From Leadbetterella lacunae (GTDB lineage Bacteria; Bacteroidota; Bacteroidia; Cytophagales; Spirosomataceae): 64,000 bases of DNA. Shown in pieces: positions 63,064 to 64,000 of the stretch (position 1 is its first letter; the number at the start of each line of letters is the position of its first letter). Location of the stretch: assembly GCF_042649125.1 (NCBI RefSeq), contig NZ_JBHRYQ010000001.1:1364001-1428000 (forward strand). Reading direction: 5' to 3'. The notes beneath the pieces were generated by a model. That model had not been told where the DNA came from. It saw nothing but the letters and a program-made list of their open reading frames with translations, and ran no database searches. Both the position numbers and the translations under genes were made by a program.

Positions 63064-64000
63064 ATGAAAACTAACTGGTTGAAATTTTTATTTGGATTAT
63101 CTTTTTTAATTATTTCATACATATTATTTCTGACCTTCAACTATTTTTTTAAATCAAAAGAATACAACGAGCTCGTGGATCATACCTTCGAGGTGAGGAA
63201 CATTATATCTGAAATCAGAAGCGAAATGAGATCCGAAGTGGCCCTACAAAGGTCATTTATTATTACCAAAGATTCGTCTTTTTTGATCAAATATCAAGAC
63301 AGAATAAAGAGGATGGATGATAGAATGAAGGATTTGCGTGCCAACATCACCGATAATGAGGTTCAAATAAAAAACTTTGAAAAACTTGACAGCCTAATAA
63401 AGCAACGCAACCTGATATTAGAAATGGAAGTGAACAATTCTGGAGATATAGAATTGATTAAAAAAAGCATCGTTTCTACCATAAATGAGGCGGTGACCAC
63501 CCTAAATCAGTTTACGCTTATGGACGAAATAGAAGCGAAACTTCTAGAAAATAGATACCAAAAACAAAAAAGCGGATATAATAACTTGCCGATTGCTCTT
63601 ACGCTTTTGGGTATAATTTCACTGGCGTTGTTATATTTTATTTATACCAAACAGAAAAACGATATAGCAGAAAAACTGGTGACCATCAAAAACAAAAAAA
63701 TGATAATGGATCGCTTAGTAGATTCAAACGTGAAACTAGAAAAATTTGCCAATCTAGCCTCGCACGATATGCAGGAACCGCTACGCAAAATCCAGATGTT
63801 TGTAGACACTGCACGTATAGCGTATGAAAAAAACAACAACATGGATTTTGAAAAATATCTGTCTAAAATAGAAAAAACCTCTTTAGAGGCTATAGAAACC
63901 GTAAAGAGGATTTTAGATGAAGCTCAACTTAAAGCCACAACCGGCGAAATGGCCATGTTGCGGATCTCGAGTTTGATATATGAAGTGGTGGCAGAAAATA
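63064..64000 (+). CDS. CHASE3-type histidine kinase, 3' end outside window
   Basis: The frame opens at the ATG at 63064 and has no stop to the end of the window (312 codons visible). Two membrane helices (about 7-28 and 180-198) frame an all-alpha periplasmic domain (about 33-175) like CHASE3, with the FIITKDSSFLIKYQDR segment. Next come a short linker and the dimerisation/phosphorylation domain with the histidine in ASHDMQEPLRKI, the same motif as in the kinase at 58491. The catalytic domain lies beyond the end. It is divergent from rpoN and probably belongs to the same signalling set. Confidence 0.88.
   Translation, partial: MKTNWLKFLFGLSFLIISYILFLTFNYFFKSKEYNELVDHTFEVRNIISEIRSEMRSEVALQRSFIITKDSSFLIKYQDRIKRMDDRMKDLRANITDNEVQIKNFEKLDSLIKQRNLILEMEVNNSGDIELIKKSIVSTINEAVTTLNQFTLMDEIEAKLLENRYQKQKSGYNNLPIALTLLGIISLALLYFIYTKQKNDIAEKLVTIKNKKMIMDRLVDSNVKLEKFANLASHDMQEPLRKIQMFVDTARIAYEKNNNMDFEKYLSKIEKTSLEAIETVKRILDEAQLKATTGEMAMLRISSLIYEVVAEN

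Noticed and set aside
1..64000. CRISPR arrays, insertion sequences, prophage or rRNA genes
   Set aside because: No regularly spaced repeats, transposases, integrases, phage structural genes or rRNA segments were found.

Overview
The window is AT-rich DNA from a member of the Bacteroidota, most likely a gliding or type IX-secreting member of the Cytophagales (inference). Pointers are a SprA C-terminus, GldF, a SusC/SusD pair, a hybrid two-component regulator, CcoI/CcoS, and promoters of the Bacteroidota type (TAnnTTTG). There is no insertion sequence, phage, CRISPR array or rRNA. One tRNA-Ser (GGA) is present.

Layout. 1-25.9 kb is ordinary housekeeping, mostly on the minus strand: the sprA tail; a lipoprotein; an RND/MMPL exporter; queA-ispD-yjjX-meaB; phzF-like and gldF; two DUF4199 membrane proteins with a dihydroorotase-like protein that lacks two metal-ligand histidines; gcvH; ccoIS; a glycosyltransferase operon with a PD40-OmpA protein; and etfBA, whose promoter region carries a perfect 20-bp palindrome. 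A TPR protein and a type I asparaginase follow on the plus strand. 26-38.4 kb is a compact fructan utilisation locus: a BT1754-like hybrid sensor/regulator, a sugar MFS porter, a PfkB fructokinase, SusC, SusD and a GH32 lipoprotein. Fructans would be bound and imported by SusCD, cut by GH32, moved in by the MFS porter and phosphorylated by the kinase, with the hybrid regulator sensing the sugar. 38.5-43.1 kb holds secreted proteins and a ceramidase-family membrane protein.

43.8-64 kb looks like a stress-response and signalling island. Effectors are a YihY protein, a GlgB-like GH13 enzyme, a small membrane protein, an OmpA lipoprotein, a general-stress PNPOx-like protein, a REC/AI-2E/LEA14/AsmA-like/EEP operon, a DUF2383 protein and a 46-residue charged protein. 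Regulators are an ECF-type sigma factor, an AraC protein, two stand-alone receiver proteins, sigma-54, an NtrC-type activator split by a one-base frameshift, and three histidine kinases. Several of the effector genes share a GGAAY-A promoter-like element 38-52 nt before the start codon. An exact 9-mer, AGTGTAGAA, recurs five times in intergenic DNA of this island. Together these suggest a locally encoded stress regulon, which is the most interesting hypothesis here.

All calls come from reading the sequence; no database search was run. Family names rest on motif recognition.
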